DNA from: Corynebacterium aurimucosum ATCC 700975
GTDB lineage: Bacteria; Actinomycetota; Actinomycetes; Mycobacteriales; Mycobacteriaceae
Direction of reading: 5' to 3'
Length of the DNA stretch: 64,000 bases
Assembly (NCBI RefSeq): GCF_000022905.1
Contig: NC_012590.1
Coordinates: forward strand, 310,001 to 374,000
Shown: positions 10,373-20,003 of the stretch, in pieces
Layout of the letters: every line of letters begins with the position of its first letter
How positions within the stretch are numbered: the stretch's first letter is position 1
Notes under the pieces: generated by a model
The model's database searches: none
Told to the model about the DNA's origin: nothing
The model's input: only the letters and a program-made list of their open reading frames with translations
Translations under genes and position numbers: made by a program

Positions 10373-12085
10373 CTACTTCTCCGCCTTGAGGCGCTCAAGC
10401 AGGTCTGCTTGAACCTCGCGGCGACGAATCTTGCCCAGCTGGTCGGTGGCCAGCTTCTCAAAGTGGTAGAAGGTGCGAGGCACCTTGTAGCGGGTCAAGC
10501 GCTCGCGGCAGTAGTCCTTGAGGCCCTCGGGGTCGAGCGCGGCGCCGTCGTTCAGCACGATGCAGGCCACGACGTCTTCCGAGCCGTCCGAACGCGGGCG
10601 GCCCACCACGGCGGCCTCCGCCACGTCCGGGTGGTCCAGCAGCGTTTCCTCAACCTCGCCGGGGTAGACGTTGAAGCCGCCGGTGATGATGATTTCCTTG
10701 ATGCGGCTGACCAAGCGGATGAAGCCATCTTCCTCCATCACGCCCATATCACCGGTGCGGAACCAGCCATTGTGGAAGGCCTTCTCGGTGGCTTCCTCAT
10801 CGCCGAAGTAACCCTTGAAAATCTGCGGGCCGCGGGCAAGAACCTCGCCCTCCTGGCCATCCGGCATGGTTTCATCCAGGTTCTCCGGGTTAGCGATGCG
10901 AATCTCAGTGTCCGGGAAAGGGATGCCCACGTAGCCGGGGCGGCGGTCGTTGCTCATGGGGTTGCCCACGATGATGGGCGAGCACTCCGTCAGGCCATAG
11001 CCCTCCACGAGCATGCCGCCGGTGTACTTCTCCCACTTCTCCACGGTATTGACCGGCAGGGTGGATGCACCGGAGAAGGCCGCGCGCACGCCGTCGAGGG
11101 AGACGTCGTTTTCTTCCGCCTTCGCCACGATGCGCTCGTACAAGGTCGGCACACCCGGTACCCAGGTTGGGGTGTGCTTCTTCATCAGGTCCATGATGAG
11201 CGGCATCTGCGGGCTCGGAATCAGAACCAGCTCGCTGGCGATGAGCGGCGCCAAGGTGGCGTTCATGGTCAGGCCATAGGCGTGGAAGAAGGGGAGTGCG
11301 GCGAGCATGCGCTCAGGGGAATCACCCAGGCCCGGTACCCAGTGCTTGCCCATCAAGAGGTTGGAGAAGAGGTTGCCGTGGGTCAGCTCCGCACCCTTGG
11401 GGCTACCCGTGGTGCCGGAGGTGTAGAGGATCAGCGCGGTGGTGTCCTTGGTGACTTCCTCCGGCGTGATGACATCAGAACCGTCGCCGCCAATGGCGTT
11501 GCCCACGAGGGACTCCCACGGCACCGTGTTCGGCGCCGGGGCGGTGAGCTGATCGCGCTTGGACTTCAGCGGCGGAATAGGCAGACGCAGGGCCAGGCGC
11601 TGCGGAGTCGGCATCGCGTTGATCATGTTGATAGAGACGACGGTCTCCAGGGAGGTCGTCGGGCGCAGCTTCTCCAAGGTGGAGGCCGTCTTATCCCACG
11701 CAATAGCGATGCGCGCGCCGTGGTTCTTAAACAGACCCTCCAGCTCATGGGCGGTGTAGAGCGGGTTGTGCAGAACTGCGATGGCGCCCAGTTTGAGCAC
11801 GGCCCAGAAAGCGGAGATGAACTGCGGGCAGTTGGGCGCGACGATGGCAACGCGGTCTCCCGGGCGCACGCCGAAGGCGCGCAGACCGGCGGCGGCGCGG
11901 CGGACCTGCTTGTCCAGCTCGGCGTAGGTCTGCGTGCGGCCGAAGAAGTAGGTTGCCGGCTTGTCGGGGTGGAGCGCGAGGTTGTTGTCGTAAACGTCGA
12001 GAAGCGTGGTGTCCCCGTACTCCAAGCTGTGCGGGGTCCACTCCGGGTAGTACTGGAGCCACGCCTTGGACTCGTATGCCGACAT
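10373..12085 (-). CDS. fadD: Long-chain fatty acid-CoA ligase (FadD), copy 2
   Basis: 570-residue paralogue of the downstream ligase, sharing the N-terminus ESKAWLQYYPEWT and the order of motifs: LILYTSGTTGSPKGAELTH, GYGLTECSP, FRTGDMGVMEEDG, VSRIKEIIITGGFNVYPGE and LGKIRRREVQ. It catalyses ATP-dependent thioesterification of fatty acids to CoA. The frame is open up to 12190, but that would overlap the divergent mshA start; ATG 12085 (MSAYESKAW) has a GAAAGGTG ribosome site and matches the N-terminus of the neighbour, so it is chosen. A TATACT hexamer at 12129-12124 on this strand is a candidate -10. The pair looks like a tandem duplication that has since diverged. Confidence 0.93.
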   Translation of the reverse strand: MSAYESKAWLQYYPEWTPHSLEYGDTTLLDVYDNNLALHPDKPATYFFGRTQTYAELDKQVRRAAAGLRAFGVRPGDRVAIVAPNCPQFISAFWAVLKLGAIAVLHNPLYTAHELEGLFKNHGARIAIAWDKTASTLEKLRPTTSLETVVSINMINAMPTPQRLALRLPIPPLKSKRDQLTAPAPNTVPWESLVGNAIGGDGSDVITPEEVTKDTTALILYTSGTTGSPKGAELTHGNLFSNLLMGKHWVPGLGDSPERMLAALPFFHAYGLTMNATLAPLIASELVLIPSPQMPLIMDLMKKHTPTWVPGVPTLYERIVAKAEENDVSLDGVRAAFSGASTLPVNTVEKWEKYTGGMLVEGYGLTECSPIIVGNPMSNDRRPGYVGIPFPDTEIRIANPENLDETMPDGQEGEVLARGPQIFKGYFGDEEATEKAFHNGWFRTGDMGVMEEDGFIRLVSRIKEIIITGGFNVYPGEVEETLLDHPDVAEAAVVGRPRSDGSEDVVACIVLNDGAALDPEGLKDYCRERLTRYKVPRTFYHFEKLATDQLGKIRRREVQADLLERLKAEK

Positions 12086-12123
12086 CGATTCACCTTTCGG
12101 TCGCGTAGGTTGAGGTACGGACC

Positions 12124-12153
12124 AGTATAACGCGGCTCGTTTCGGGATACACT
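12124..12153. promoter_or_regulatory. Divergent fadD / mshA promoter elements
   Basis: On the minus strand TATACT (12129-12124) can serve as -10 for the acyl-CoA ligase with an untranslated leader of about 30 bases. On the plus strand TACACT (12148-12153) ends eight bases before the mshA ATG with no ribosome site between, the geometry of a leaderless transcript. Confidence 0.55.
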
Positions 12154-12161
12154 GGACAATT

Positions 12162-13427
12162 ATGCGCATCGCGATGATTTCCATGCACACCTCGCCCCTT
12201 GAACAGCCCGGTTCCGGGGATGCAGGCGGTATGAACGTCTATGTTCTCAACACTGCCCGCCAGCTCGCGCGCCTCGGCGTAGAGGTCGATATTTTCACCC
12301 GCGCCACGCGCCCCAGTCAGGGGGAAGTGGTAGACGTCGAGGAGCGCCTGCGCGTCATCAACATCGTGGCGGGGCCCTATGAAGGTTTGAGCAAAGAGGA
12401 ACTGCCCACCCAGCTGGCCGCGTTCACGGGTGGCATCTTCAACTTCGCGCGCTGTTTTGAGGTGGACTATGACGTCATCCACTCCCACTACTGGCTCTCC
12501 GGTCAGGTGGGTTGGCTGCTGCGTGACCTTTGGGATATCCCCCTCGTCCACACCGCGCACACGCTGGCCGCGGTGAAGAACGTGCACCGCACGCTCGATG
12601 ACACCCCGGAGACCGAAGCCCGCCGAATCTGCGAGCAGCAACTGGTGGATAACGCCGACATCCTGGTGGTCAACACCGCCCAGGAAACCCGCGATCTGAT
12701 CGAGCACTATGATGCATCGCCGGACAATATCGTTGTGGTCTCCCCGGGTGCGGATACGGATCTCTACACCCCGGGCACGGACCGCATGACGGAGCGTGCG
12801 CGCCGCCAGCTGGGCATCCCCCTGCACACCAAGGTGGTGGCGTTTGTGGGCCGCCTGCAAAAATTCAAGGGCCCTGACGTACTCATTCGCGCAACGGCGG
12901 AGCTGATGGAGCGCGATCCGGATCGTCGCCTGCGCGTGGTCATCTGTGGCGGCGCCTCCGGGGCGAATTCCTCGCCGGACACCTACCACAATCTGGCCCG
13001 CGAGCTGGGGGTGGAGCGCGTCGTGCGTTTCCTCAGCCCGCGCCCGCCGCAGGAGCTCGTGGCCATCTATCAGGCCGCGGATATCGTCGCGGTGCCCAGT
13101 TATAACGAGTCCTTTGGGCTGGTGGCCATGGAGGCCCAGGCTTCCGGAACGCCCGTCGTGGCGGCGGCTGTCGGCGGCTTGCCCATCGCGGTTGCGGACG
13201 GCGATACTGGCCTGCTCGTCCACTCCCATTCGGCGCAGGATTGGGCCGACGCGCTAGAGCAGTTGCTTGACGACGACCCCCGCCGCATCTCCATGGGCGA
13301 AGCCGCCGTCGATCACGCCCAGCAATTCAGTTGGGCAGCGGCCGCCACCCAGTTGGAGAATATTTATGCCGACGCGATGAGTATTGAGATTCCGGACTGC
13401 CACGCGCGCCGGGCAATCGGATACTAA
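12162..13427 (+). CDS. mshA: D-inositol-3-phosphate glycosyltransferase (mycothiol synthesis)
   Basis: Cytosolic GT4 retaining glycosyltransferase of 421 residues, first step of mycothiol synthesis: transfers GlcNAc from UDP-GlcNAc to 1L-myo-inositol 1-phosphate. The N-terminal domain has the MshA signature [20 protein letters not shown] and [23 protein letters not shown]; the C-terminal nucleotide-sugar domain has [17 protein letters not shown] and the EX7E region [20 protein letters not shown]. Length is typical. ATG 12162 lacks a ribosome site and follows a TACACT -10, so a leaderless mRNA is likely. It precedes gpmA and senX3-regX3, the conserved actinobacterial order. Confidence 0.96.
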   Translation: MRIAMISMHTSPLEQPGSGDAGGMNVYVLNTARQLARLGVEVDIFTRATRPSQGEVVDVEERLRVINIVAGPYEGLSKEELPTQLAAFTGGIFNFARCFEVDYDVIHSHYWLSGQVGWLLRDLWDIPLVHTAHTLAAVKNVHRTLDDTPETEARRICEQQLVDNADILVVNTAQETRDLIEHYDASPDNIVVVSPGADTDLYTPGTDRMTERARRQLGIPLHTKVVAFVGRLQKFKGPDVLIRATAELMERDPDRRLRVVICGGASGANSSPDTYHNLARELGVERVVRFLSPRPPQELVAIYQAADIVAVPSYNESFGLVAMEAQASGTPVVAAAVGGLPIAVADGDTGLLVHSHSAQDWADALEQLLDDDPRRISMGEAAVDHAQQFSWAAAATQLENIYADAMSIEIPDCHARRAIGY

Positions 13428-13516
13428 TCCCACACAAGTGGGCACAAACCCACACTTAGGGGTGATGTGCTCGGGTTCACAGGCGAGCTGCCGAAAAACG
13501 TGGCATGCTGGTGTTT

Positions 13517-14266
13517 ATGAGTAACGGAAAGCTGATTCTACTTCGACACGGACAGTCCGAATGGAACGAGTCCAACCAGTTCACCGGTTGGGTTGATGTC
13601 AACCTCACCGCCAAGGGTGAGGGTGAGGCCAAGCGTGGCGGCGAGCTGCTCAAGGAACAGGGCATCCTGCCGAACGTTGTCTACACCTCCCTGCTGCGCC
13701 GCGCCATCCGCACCGCCAACATCGCGCTCAACGCTGCGGACCGCCACTGGATCCCGGTCGTGCGTGACTGGCGTTTGAACGAGCGCCACTACGGTGCCCT
13801 GCAGGGCCTCAACAAGGCCGAGACCAAGGACAAGTACGGCGAGGAGCAGTTCATGGCATGGCGCCGTTCCTACGGCACCCCGCCGCCGGAGCTGGAGGAT
13901 GGCGCCGAGTACTCCCAGGCCGGTGACCCGCGCTACGCCAACCTGGATCAGGTTCCGCGCACCGAGTGCCTGAAGGACGTCGTCGAGCGCTTCGTTCCTT
14001 ATTTCGAGGAGGAGATCCTCCCGCGCGCCAAGAAGGGTGAAACCGTTCTCATCGCCGCACACGGCAACTCCCTGCGTGCGCTGGTCAAGCACTTGGATCA
14101 GATCTCCGATGAGGAGATTGCCGGCCTCAACATCCCGACTGGCATCCCACTGGTCTACGAGATCACCGAGGACGGTTCCGTGGTGAACCCCGGCGGCACC
14201 TACCTGGATCCGGAAGCTGCCGCTGCCGGCGCTGCCGCCGTGGCTGCTCAGGGTGGAAAGAACTAA
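13517..14266 (+). CDS. gpmA: 2,3-bisphosphoglycerate-dependent phosphoglycerate mutase
   Basis: Glycolytic and gluconeogenic enzyme interconverting 3- and 2-phosphoglycerate. 249 residues with the phosphohistidine motif [20 protein letters not shown] (His near 12), [12 protein letters not shown], the acid residue segment [14 protein letters not shown], and the second catalytic histidine in [18 protein letters not shown]. The frame also has an ATG twelve bases earlier (13505), but ATG 13517 gives the family-standard [12 protein letters not shown] start. No ribosome site is seen; CATGCT seven bases upstream could be a weak -10 of a leaderless transcript. A good terminator follows before senX3. 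Confidence 0.96.
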   Translation: MSNGKLILLRHGQSEWNESNQFTGWVDVNLTAKGEGEAKRGGELLKEQGILPNVVYTSLLRRAIRTANIALNAADRHWIPVVRDWRLNERHYGALQGLNKAETKDKYGEEQFMAWRRSYGTPPPELEDGAEYSQAGDPRYANLDQVPRTECLKDVVERFVPYFEEEILPRAKKGETVLIAAHGNSLRALVKHLDQISDEEIAGLNIPTGIPLVYEITEDGSVVNPGGTYLDPEAAAAGAAAVAAQGGKN

Positions 14267-14293
14267 ACACCGAGCAAGCTGCGTGCTGCGCGC

Positions 14294-14325
14294 AATCCCC
14301 AGGGAGCATATACTCCTTGGGGATT
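14294..14325 (+). terminator. Terminator after gpmA
   Basis: A 13-bp stem with one G-T pair, AATCCCCAGGGAG (14294-14306) / CTCCTTGGGGATT (14313-14325), six-base loop, followed by CTTTG. It ends 16 bases before the senX3 start, so it may attenuate rather than fully separate gpmA from the two-component genes. Confidence 0.75.
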
Positions 14326-14341
14326 CTTTGTAGGGGCGTGA

Positions 14342-15607
14342 ATGATTGTGGAACTGGTTTTAGCTTTTCTTGCCGGCGTGGTGGCCTGCGGCCTAGCCAT
14401 TCCGGTGCTGACTCGGTTCCGTGAACGCATGGAGCGCCGCCGTGTCCGCGATGCGGACGCCAACCAGGTCACCAGCGTGAGCCAGGTCCTGCACCTCGCC
14501 GTGGCGGGCTCGCCGGCCGGCATGACGGTGCTCTCGCGCGATAAAGAAGTCATCTTTTCCAACCCTGCGTCCCACGAAATGTCGATGGTGCACGACCGTG
14601 CCGTGAACCCCGATATTTGGAAGGTGGCGGAAGAGGTCTTCGACGATAAGGAGACCCGAACGCTGGACCTTGCCATTCCCAAGCGGCGCACCGGTAACCG
14701 CGTGATTCAGGTACGCGCGGTGGTTCAGCCGCTGACGCTGAACGACGATCGCTTCGTCATCGTCTACGGCACCGACGAGTCCGAATCGGTGCGCATGGAA
14801 TCTGCCCGCCGTGACTTCGTGGCTAACGTGTCGCACGAGTTGAAGACCCCGGTGGGCGGCATCGCCCTACTAGCCGAGGCCCTCCTCGAGGACACGGGGG
14901 ATCCCGAGCACGTCGAGTACTTCGGCAGCAGGGTGCAAAAGGAAGCCGCCCGCATGGCCGAGATGGTCAGCGAGCTGATTTCCCTGTCCAAGCTGCAGGG
15001 CGCGGAGGCGCTGCCAGAAATGGAGCCTCTCGACCTCGATGACGTCATCGATGAGGCCATTACCCGCAACCAGCTCGCCGCCGATTCCCACCACAACCAG
15101 CTCACCCGCGGCGAATCCGCAGGTGTTCATGTGATGGGAGATAAATCCCTCCTGGTTACGGCGATCTCAAACTTGATCTCCAACGCCATCCACTATTCGC
15201 CGGATGAGCTTCCGGTATCGGTGACGCAGAAGGTCGTCGGCGGGAAGGTCGTGCATATCAGAGTCACGGACCGCGGCATCGGCATCGCCCCGGAAGATCA
15301 GAAGCGGGTATTTGAGCGCTTCTTCCGCGTGGATAAGGCACGCTCCCGGCAGACCGGCGGGACTGGCCTCGGCTTGGCCATTGTGAAGCATGTCGTGGCT
15401 AATCACGGCGGCAATATCAAGTTGTGGTCACGCCCCGGAACTGGCTCGACTTTCACAATCGAGCTCCCTATATATACCGAAGAGAAGCCAGCAGATAATC
15501 TTATTAACCGGGATAATATAGAAGACGGAGCCGTCAGCTCTGCCGCCCCTGGTTTGCAGCGCGCCGTGGCGCGTGTAGCAGCTCGTCGAAAGGATAAAGC
15601 GCAATGA
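14342..15607 (+). CDS. senX3: Sensor histidine kinase SenX3
   Basis: Membrane sensor of the phosphate-responsive SenX3-RegX3 pair. 421 residues: one N-terminal membrane segment (IVELVLAFLAGVVACGLAIP), a PAS-like region about 45-140 (LHLAVAGSPAGMTVLSRDKE), phosphoacceptor helix DFVANVSHELKTPVGG (His near 164), then the ATP domain with NLISNAIHYSPDELP, DRGIGIAPEDQKRVFERFF and TGGTGLGLAIVKH. Its stop overlaps the regX3 start by four bases (ATGA), so the two are translationally coupled. ATG 14342 is chosen; an upstream GTG in GGGGCGTGAATG is out of frame. Confidence 0.95.
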   Translation: MIVELVLAFLAGVVACGLAIPVLTRFRERMERRRVRDADANQVTSVSQVLHLAVAGSPAGMTVLSRDKEVIFSNPASHEMSMVHDRAVNPDIWKVAEEVFDDKETRTLDLAIPKRRTGNRVIQVRAVVQPLTLNDDRFVIVYGTDESESVRMESARRDFVANVSHELKTPVGGIALLAEALLEDTGDPEHVEYFGSRVQKEAARMAEMVSELISLSKLQGAEALPEMEPLDLDDVIDEAITRNQLAADSHHNQLTRGESAGVHVMGDKSLLVTAISNLISNAIHYSPDELPVSVTQKVVGGKVVHIRVTDRGIGIAPEDQKRVFERFFRVDKARSRQTGGTGLGLAIVKHVVANHGGNIKLWSRPGTGSTFTIELPIYTEEKPADNLINRDNIEDGAVSSAAPGLQRAVARVAARRKDKAQ

Positions 15608-16302
15608 CCACCATCCTCATCGTTGAAGATGAAGAGTCGCTGGCCGATCCCCTCGCCTTCCTCCTCCGAAAGGAGGGATTCGACGTTCTCCTCGCCCCCG
15701 ACGGGCCCAGCGCGCTCGAACAGTTTGCGGCAAATAACGTAGACATCGTCCTGCTGGACCTCATGCTGCCGGGAATGTCTGGAACGGACGTGTGCAAGCA
15801 ACTGCGCACGACGTCTTCTGTGCCGGTGATTATGGTGACCGCGCGCGACTCGGAGATTGACAAGGTCGTGGGCCTGGAGCTGGGCGCGGATGATTATGTG
15901 ACCAAGCCTTATTCCTCCCGCGAGCTCATCGCCCGCATCCGCGCGGTGCTGCGCCGTGGCCAGGATGCCTCTTCCGAGCACGCTGAGGAGGAGCCCGACG
16001 AGCAAATCCTGGAAGGCGGCCGCGTGCGCATGGACGTGGAGCGCCACACGGTTCTCGTGGCCGGCGAGCCGGTATCCATGCCGCTCAAGGAGTTTGACCT
16101 CCTCGAATACCTACTGCGCAACGCCGGACGCGTGCTGACTCGCGGCCAACTCATTGACCGCATCTGGGGCGCGGATTATGTGGGCGATACCAAGACCCTC
16201 GACGTTCACGTCAAGCGCCTCCGCTCCAAGATTGAGGCCGAGCCTTCCCGCCCACAGCAACTCGTGACGGTGCGCGGCCTGGGCTATAAGTTCGAGGCTT
16301 AA
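15604..16302 (+). CDS. regX3: Response regulator RegX3
   Basis: OmpR/PhoB-family transcription factor, 232 residues. Receiver domain 1-120 with VEDEES acidic pocket, phosphoacceptor Asp in [18 protein letters not shown], conserved Thr in VIMVTAR and Lys in [17 protein letters not shown]; winged-helix DNA-binding domain about 140-230 ([49 protein letters not shown]). It is phosphorylated by SenX3 and controls phosphate-limitation genes in relatives. Its TAA stop and the TAA stop of the convergent cysteine-rich gene share the palindrome TTAA. Confidence 0.96.
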   Translation: MTTILIVEDEESLADPLAFLLRKEGFDVLLAPDGPSALEQFAANNVDIVLLDLMLPGMSGTDVCKQLRTTSSVPVIMVTARDSEIDKVVGLELGADDYVTKPYSSRELIARIRAVLRRGQDASSEHAEEEPDEQILEGGRVRMDVERHTVLVAGEPVSMPLKEFDLLEYLLRNAGRVLTRGQLIDRIWGADYVGDTKTLDVHVKRLRSKIEAEPSRPQQLVTVRGLGYKFEA

Positions 16303-17180
16303 GCGCGGGGGTCCGCCGGGTGCCGCGGGAACTCGACCCCGGACCGCGCCCGGGCTTCGCAGTGCGTGGCCAGGATTTCGTAGCACTCCTCCCCGAGTAG
16401 CGCGATCAGCTCGGTTTTCAGCGACTTCCACAGCGGTTTTTCCGCAATGTGGCAGGAGGGATCTGCCGAGCAATACCAATCAAAGTCCTCGCCGCCGTTG
16501 CCCCACCCGCGGCGGTCATATTCGCCGATAGTGGTGCGTAGGATTTCCTCCCCATCGGGGCGCTCCTCATAGTCTTCGTGCCGGCGAATCGGCAGCTGCC
16601 AGCACACCTCGGGCTTGACCACGGTGAGTTCCTCACCCGACTCGAGCGCCCACTGGTGGATAGCGCAGCCCGCGCCCGTGGGCCAGCCGGCGCGGTTGGC
16701 GAAGATGCAGGCGCCGTCGACAAGCGGCGTCTTCAGTGCCGGTTCCGGCTCGCCATCCTCGCCGTCGAGCTCATCCCATTCCAGCCAGGGTTCCAGCTCC
16801 TCAGGTTCTCCGTGCTCCAGGAACTCATCTACCCCCGCAGGGCGGTGCTGCCAGAAGCGGGCGGGCATGCGCGCGACGGCGTCGCGAAGCTGCTCTCGAT
16901 CCGTCTCATCAGCCATGTAGGCGCCGTGCACGCAGCAGCCGACGTCGGGCTGTTGCTTATCGATGCCGTGGCACCTCTCCGTCCCAAACTGGCAGGCATA
17001 GTGTGATTCGAGCCAGGTCAGGTCGATGGAAAAGACGTGGAGTGGATCGTTTGGATCCGTAAATTCAAACCACTCTCTGGGAAAATCGGGGGCCTTTTCG
17101 CGGCCGGCCAAGATAGAAGCCGCCGCTGGGGAGGAGGCGGGAAAACCCAGGTAAACTTCATTTGATTTCGGGCGATTCAC
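16299..17180 (-). CDS. Conserved actinobacterial cysteine-rich protein of unknown function
   Basis: 293 residues, acidic, no signal or membrane segment. Conserved-looking Cys/His cluster in the first third: [17 protein letters not shown], then [20 protein letters not shown], resembling the CxxxC...CC arrangement of YkgJ/UPF0153 metal-chelating proteins; later Cys occur in [18 protein letters not shown] and PEVCWQLPI, and [11 protein letters not shown] metal or Fe-S site is an inference. Start GTG 17180 has no ribosome site but follows TACCGT by eight bases, suggesting leaderless expression. It lies divergent from ppx and converges on regX3 with a four-base overlap. I do not recognise a defined function. 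Confidence 0.8.
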   Translation of the reverse strand: MNRPKSNEVYLGFPASSPAAASILAGREKAPDFPREWFEFTDPNDPLHVFSIDLTWLESHYACQFGTERCHGIDKQQPDVGCCVHGAYMADETDREQLRDAVARMPARFWQHRPAGVDEFLEHGEPEELEPWLEWDELDGEDGEPEPALKTPLVDGACIFANRAGWPTGAGCAIHQWALESGEELTVVKPEVCWQLPIRRHEDYEERPDGEEILRTTIGEYDRRGWGNGGEDFDWYCSADPSCHIAEKPLWKSLKTELIALLGEECYEILATHCEARARSGVEFPRHPADPRA

Positions 17181-17201
17181 ACCTACCCACGGTAGACCTA
17201 C

Positions 17202-17207
17202 TACTCT
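17202..17207 (+). promoter_or_regulatory. -10 element of leaderless ppx
   Basis: TACTCT ends six bases before the GTG start of ppx; the AGAGG in between is only one base from the start, too close to act as a ribosome site. On the other strand TACCGT (17194-17189) sits eight bases before the start of the cysteine-rich gene. Confidence 0.5.
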
Positions 17208-17213
17208 AGAGGC

Positions 17214-18143
17214 GTGCGATTAGGTGTATTAGACGTCGGAAGTAATACCGTCCACCTCGTTGCGGTCGACGCCGCAACCGGTGGGCGGCCTTCGCCGATG
17301 AGCGATTGGAAGACCCCGCTGCGTCTGGTGGAACAGCTAGACAAGGACGGCAACATCCACGAGAAGGGCATGAAGAAGCTCATCTCCGCCGTGGGTGAGG
17401 CCGCTGAGCTGGGCCAGAAGCTGGGCTGTGATGAATTCATCGCCTTTGCTACCTCTGCCGTGCGCTCGGCCACGAACTCGGCCAAGGTCCTCGATGAAGT
17501 TGAGAAGCAAACCGGCGTCCGCCTAGAGATTTTGTCGGGTGAGGAGGAAGCGCGCTTGACCTTCCTCGCCGCCCGCCGTTGGTATGGCTGGTCCGCTGGC
17601 CGCATCACCAACCTCGATATCGGTGGCGGTTCGCTGGAGCTGTCCACTGGTACCGACGAGCATCCGGAAATGGCTTTCTCCCTGGACTTGGGAGCTGGCC
17701 GCCTGACCCATAACTGGTTTGATACTGATCCTCCGCAGAAATCCAAGGTGAATTTGCTGAGGGATTACATTGATGCGGAACTGGTCGGCGTGGCCGATAA
17801 GATGCGTGCGCTGGGCCCCGCGGGTTTGGCCGTGGGCACCTCCAAAACGTTCCGCACGCTGGCCCGATTGACCGGTGCTGCGCCTTCCTCGGCAGGCCCT
17901 TACGTGAAGCGTACGCTCACGGCGCCGGGTTTGCGTCAGCTGATTTCCTTCATCTCCCGTATGACTGCAGCTGACAGGGCGGACCTTGAGGGTGTAAGTT
18001 CTACCCGATCGCATCAAATCGTCGCCGGTGCTTTAGTGGCGGAGGCGAGCATGCGTGCCCTGGGAATCGAAAAGTTGGAGATCTGCCCCTGGGCTCTCCG
18101 AGAAGGTGTCATTTTGCGCCGTACCGATAAGGGACTGGAATAG
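17214..18143 (+). CDS. ppx: Exopolyphosphatase (Ppx/GppA family), short form
   Basis: 309-residue two-domain ASKHA-fold phosphatase that releases phosphate from polyphosphate ends (or acts on pppGpp in some relatives). Motifs: phosphate-1 [46 protein letters not shown], phosphate-2 [14 protein letters not shown]. It lacks the C-terminal HD domain of long Ppx enzymes, as in Ppx2 of C. glutamicum and MTB Ppx1. GTG 17214 is the start. The next gene begins ten bases downstream, so they form an operon; proximity to the phosphate regulators SenX3-RegX3 fits a phosphate-storage role. Confidence 0.93.
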   Translation: MRLGVLDVGSNTVHLVAVDAATGGRPSPMSDWKTPLRLVEQLDKDGNIHEKGMKKLISAVGEAAELGQKLGCDEFIAFATSAVRSATNSAKVLDEVEKQTGVRLEILSGEEEARLTFLAARRWYGWSAGRITNLDIGGGSLELSTGTDEHPEMAFSLDLGAGRLTHNWFDTDPPQKSKVNLLRDYIDAELVGVADKMRALGPAGLAVGTSKTFRTLARLTGAAPSSAGPYVKRTLTAPGLRQLISFISRMTAADRADLEGVSSTRSHQIVAGALVAEASMRALGIEKLEICPWALREGVILRRTDKGLE

Positions 18144-18152
18144 GAAAGAAAC

Positions 18153-18992
18153 GTGGCTGACAAGAAACAGTTGACAGTTGCGGAGCTGCTGGCCCGTAAC
18201 GCGAAGGACCGACCCGGCGAGGAGAAGAGCCCCCGCCGCCGTCGCCGGAGCCTCGATGAAGGCGGCATCTCAGTTGCGGAGCTGACCGGCAATCTCGAAA
18301 AGGTCAAGGCAACCCCGGCTGAGGCAAAGCACTCGAACGTCTCCATCGATGAGACGGCCCCGGTGATTCCTGCGCCGAAGAAGGAGTCCAAGGAAGAGAC
18401 TCCGAAGAAGGAAGCCCCCAAGCAGGAGCCAGCGCCGAAGAAGGCTGAGAAGAACGCCGACGACAAGGCTCAGGCTGCCACCGTTCCTGCGGAGAAGCCC
18501 TCTGATGATGACACCCGCGTCATCCAAAAGGTCAAGGACAAGCCTGAGCAGAAGGCTGATGCAAAGGAAGCTGAAAAGCCTGAGGTAAAGACGGCCACCA
18601 AGCCTGAAGCAAAGTCCGCCGCACCGGTCGATGAGAAGCCACAGGACGCCGCCGTGGACACCTTCACTACGGGTGAGCTCGAAGCAGTCGACCACGACGT
18701 TGAAGAATATGACGACTATGACGACGAGGAAGAAGAGGGCAAGCTCAACCCCTTCGCCGTCGTCCTGCTCGCCCTCGTGGGCATCGTGCTCGGTGCCATC
18801 GTGTTCAAGGGCTTCGAGATCCTCTGGGATCGCTTCGACCGCCTCGTTGTCCTGGTGCTTGGTGTGGTTGTTACCGGCGTCATCGTCGGCATCGTCCACG
18901 CACTGCGTACCAGCCGCGATGGTCTCTCCATGTTCCTCGCAGCCGTGGCCGGCCTAGTGCTGACCTTCGGCCCGCTCCTTGTGGTGATGTAA
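18153..18992 (+). CDS. Conserved membrane protein with long charged disordered N-terminus
   Basis: 279 residues. Residues 1-200 are low-complexity and rich in Lys, Glu, Pro and Ala (repeated KKE, KPE, EAKP), ending in a strongly acidic stretch DVEEYDDYDDEEEEGK. Three membrane segments follow: PFAVVLLALVGIVLGAIVFK, LVVLVLGVVVTGVIVGIV and MFLAAVAGLVLTFGPLLVVM. It occupies the place between ppx and proC filled by a membrane protein in corynebacteria and mycobacteria (Rv0497 position). GTG 18153 is preceded by AGGAAAG. Near its start HTH-like repeats TVAELLARN and SVAELTGN recur, a feature seen in homologues. Function unknown; a scaffold on the inner face of the membrane is a guess. Confidence 0.85.
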   Translation: MADKKQLTVAELLARNAKDRPGEEKSPRRRRRSLDEGGISVAELTGNLEKVKATPAEAKHSNVSIDETAPVIPAPKKESKEETPKKEAPKQEPAPKKAEKNADDKAQAATVPAEKPSDDDTRVIQKVKDKPEQKADAKEAEKPEVKTATKPEAKSAAPVDEKPQDAAVDTFTTGELEAVDHDVEEYDDYDDEEEEGKLNPFAVVLLALVGIVLGAIVFKGFEILWDRFDRLVVLVLGVVVTGVIVGIVHALRTSRDGLSMFLAAVAGLVLTFGPLLVVM

Positions 18993-19020
18993 GAACCAGT
19001 TCCGCAGGGCACCTTCTTAC

Positions 19021-19119
19021 AAGGCATCTGTCAAAAGGTATCTTTGCCCCTGAAAACGCCATCTACCCCTTGCAAAGGGCGTTTTTAGGGCAGAAAACGC
19101 CTTTTAACAGATGTCTTTT
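19021..19119. repeat. Nested palindromic intergenic repeat, copy A
   Basis: Outer arms AAGGCATCTG (19021-19030) and CAGATGTCTT (19108-19117) form an inverted repeat with one G-T pair; within lie a second AAAAGGTATCT, AAAACGCC, GGGCGTTTTT and GAAAACGCC. The same order of modules occurs at 33238-33351. It sits between a membrane protein gene and proC, downstream of one and upstream of the other. The internal AAAACGCC...GGGCGTTTTT hairpin with its T run could also terminate transcription. Confidence 0.75.
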
Positions 19120-19211
19120 GCATGCGCGGGGTCAGTGGGGCAGCAGCTTAGCTCGCAGGCAGCGCTGTTGCCTGGTGGCCGCATCCTGGCCTTTCTGGCA
19201 CCCTGGATAGC

Positions 19212-20003
19212 ATGACAAAAATTGCAGTACTTGGTGGAGGACAAATCGGCGAAGCTCTAGTTTCCGGGCTGGTGAATGCGGGCTATGACGCCGCGGATAT
19301 CGTGGTGACCAACCGTCGTTCCGAGCGTGGCGAGGAGCTAAAGAGCGCTTACGGCGTGTCGGTCACGAGCGATAATGCCGCGGCTATCGACGGCGCGAAT
19401 TACATTTTTGCGTGTGTGAAGCCCTATGCCATCGAGGAGCTCCTTGAAGGCCTCGACATCCCCACGACGGCCGTGGTTGTGTCCATGGCTGCCGGACTGA
19501 CCCTCGAGACGTTGGAGAAGGCCGCCGGCGAAAGCGTGCCAGTCGTCCGCGTCATGCCTAACACCCCCATGTTGGTGGGCAAGGGTATGTGCACCTGCGC
19601 GGGTGGTTCCCACGTCACCGAGGAGCAGCAGGCTGGCGTGGTCAAGCTTCTGGAAGCCGTTGGCGAGGTTGCCGTCATCGAGGAAAAGCACATCGACGCA
19701 GCCACCGCACTGGCAGGCTCTGCTCCTGCCTACTACTTCCTTGTCACCGAAGCGCTGATCGACGCCGGCGTGCAGCTCGGCCTCACCCGTGACGTCGCCG
19801 AAAAGCTAGCCACCCGCACCGCCCAAGGCGCGGGCACCATGCTGGCTGAATCCGGAAAGGATCCCGTGGCTTTGCGCGCAGGCGTAACCTCCCCGGGGGG
19901 AACCACTGCTGCCGCCCTTCGTGAACTTGAGGAGTCTGGCCTGCGGGGCGCGTTCTTCCGTGCCGCCGAAGCATGTACCCAGCGTGCGCAGGAGCTTGCT
20001 TAA
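19212..20003 (+). CDS. proC: Pyrroline-5-carboxylate reductase
   Basis: Final step of proline synthesis, reducing pyrroline-5-carboxylate with NADPH in the cytosol. 263 residues, typical length. N-terminal Rossmann motif KIAVLGGGQIGEALVSGL, VTNRRSERGEEL, VKPYAIEELLEGL, VRVMPNTPMLVGKGM, and the C-terminal family signature region VTSPGGTTAAALRELEESG with the dimer-forming helical domain. ATG 19212 gives the family-standard start; no clear ribosome site. Confidence 0.96.
   Translation: MTKIAVLGGGQIGEALVSGLVNAGYDAADIVVTNRRSERGEELKSAYGVSVTSDNAAAIDGANYIFACVKPYAIEELLEGLDIPTTAVVVSMAAGLTLETLEKAAGESVPVVRVMPNTPMLVGKGMCTCAGGSHVTEEQQAGVVKLLEAVGEVAVIEEKHIDAATALAGSAPAYYFLVTEALIDAGVQLGLTRDVAEKLATRTAQGAGTMLAESGKDPVALRAGVTSPGGTTAAALRELEESGLRGAFFRAAEACTQRAQELA

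Noticed and set aside
12086..12190. Upstream extension of the second fadD to 12190
   Set aside because: Would overlap the divergent mshA start and promoter; ATG 12085 has a ribosome site and matches the paralogue N-terminus.
12090..13229. 379-codon open frame on the minus strand opposite mshA
   Set aside because: mshA has full-length glycosyltransferase motifs; the antisense frame overlaps the promoter and has no recognisable features.
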